A stretch of 7,722 nt of DNA from NCBI GenBank assembly GCA_002453275.1, contig DKGN01000065.1:1-7722 (forward strand). The letters are read 5' to 3'. The notes beneath the pieces are model-generated. The model saw only the letters and a program-made list of their open reading frames with translations, did no database searches and was not told the DNA's origin. Below, in pieces: positions 7,431-7,722 of the stretch. The position numbers and the translations under genes were made by a program. Each line of letters starts with the position of its first letter. Within the stretch, counting starts at the first letter, position 1. The stretch comes from Caryophanales bacterium UBA6769 (GTDB taxonomy: Bacteria > Bacillota > Bacilli > Bacillales > UBA6769).

Positions 7431-7529
7431 AGCTAGGCTTATAACTTCATGTCTTATTCTTATTTAATAGCAGACTTTGCCTTCAGTCATTCAATTATTT
7501 TTCGAACGCTACATTTGGTGATTGTAGCG

Positions 7530-7583
7530 AGCGGAGGCTCAAGCCATACCTACGGAAAGCAACTGTTTAGAACGGAATTCAAC
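7530..7583 (-). repeat. Degenerate inverted copy of the repeat
   Basis: The reverse complement of 7548-7583 aligns without gaps to 7102-7137, with 26 of 36 positions identical, including the same seven-base spacing between the two conserved boxes. The match weakens but continues through GCTTGAGCCTCCGCT (7544 back to 7530). It lies opposite in orientation to the copy at 7102, so the two bound a segment of about 480 bases. It is too decayed to identify its partner arm with confidence. Confidence 0.55.
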
Positions 7584-7634
7584 TTCTACATTAGAAAATA
7601 GAATTTTGCGTCTGAAATCCAAATAATAAAGATT

Positions 7635-7697
7635 AGCGGAGAAAATACACGTAGACTCCCCAGCCGCCCACGGAAAGCGAAGTGTATTTTCGGAGCG
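7635..7697 (-). repeat. Compact copy of the repeat with a perfect 10-base stem
   Basis: Read on the minus strand the order is CGCTCC, variable arm, CGCTTTCCGTGGGC (7679-7666, one mismatch to the core), short GGCTGG link, GGGGAGTCTAC, second variable arm, TCCGCT. The variable arms GTGTATTTTC (plus strand, 7682-7691) and GAAAATACAC (7641-7650) are perfect reverse complements with a 31-base loop. This is the same box order as the copy at 7102-7430, but with almost no centre, and it may be nearer the minimal form of the element. Confidence 0.6.
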
Positions 7698-7722
7698 ATT
7701 TACGCTTACCTTTACTTTTAAG

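Larger units (their letters stand above)
7013..7722. other. Gene-free repeat cluster upstream of nadF
   Basis: No open frame in this stretch shows protein-family features. Frames that do exist (for example plus-strand 7051-7380) run across repeat sequence and have atypical composition. The stretch instead holds at least three related repeat copies in opposite orientations, plus many short inverted repeats. I recall relatives of yjbM (relQ) just upstream of nadF in B. subtilis; no such gene is seen here. The cluster may continue past the window edge. Confidence 0.75.

Noticed and set aside
7102..7722. CRISPR array or insertion sequence
   Set aside because: Repeats are not evenly spaced direct repeats with unique spacers, and no transposase or cas coding is present.

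Overview
The window looks like a chromosomal segment from a low-GC Gram-positive bacterium of the family Bacillaceae. The evidence is moderate AT-richness, strong AAGGAGGT-type ribosome binding sites, and a gene set (nadF, yjbO, prpE and yjbQ) that as I recall lies together in Bacillus subtilis as yjbN-yjbO-prpE-yjbQ. Here that block carries two extra genes, mgtE and a rodA/ftsW-type SEDS gene, between prpE and yjbQ. All homology statements come from reading the translations and from memory of the families; no search was run.

Layout from left to right. Bases 1-1826 (minus) hold nearly all of yjbQ, a CPA2 cation/proton antiporter with C-terminal TrkA-type domains; its last few codons lie outside the window. 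Thirteen bases upstream of it ends mgtE (1840-3195, minus), a Mg2+ channel/transporter, and the two look like one operon. A 122-base divergent gap carries an extended -10 promoter for mgtE and leads into a RodA-like SEDS glycosyltransferase (3318-4496, plus), which ends in a clear Rho-independent terminator. Next is prpE (4579-5300, plus), which is broken twice: an in-frame TGA that looks like the scar of a 21-base deletion, and a frameshift in a run of seven C. Converging on it is the nadF-yjbO pair (minus): NAD kinase (6206-7000) and an RluD-family pseudouridine synthase (5271-6179), the latter overlapping the last 30 bases of prpE.

The rightmost 700 bases (7013-7722) hold no convincing gene. 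They are packed with degenerate, inverted copies of an interspersed repeat built around the core CGCTTTCCGCGGGC. Two copies have unrelated sequences at the same place next to the core, yet each is complementary to its own partner arm. That is a covariation-like sign that a stem is being kept. This repeat cluster is the least explained part of the window.

Functionally the intact genes are housekeeping: cation homeostasis (yjbQ, mgtE), wall elongation or division (SEDS protein), NADP supply (nadF) and RNA modification (yjbO). I see no clear new multi-gene system. The points most worth a second look are the decaying prpE and the structured repeat cluster.
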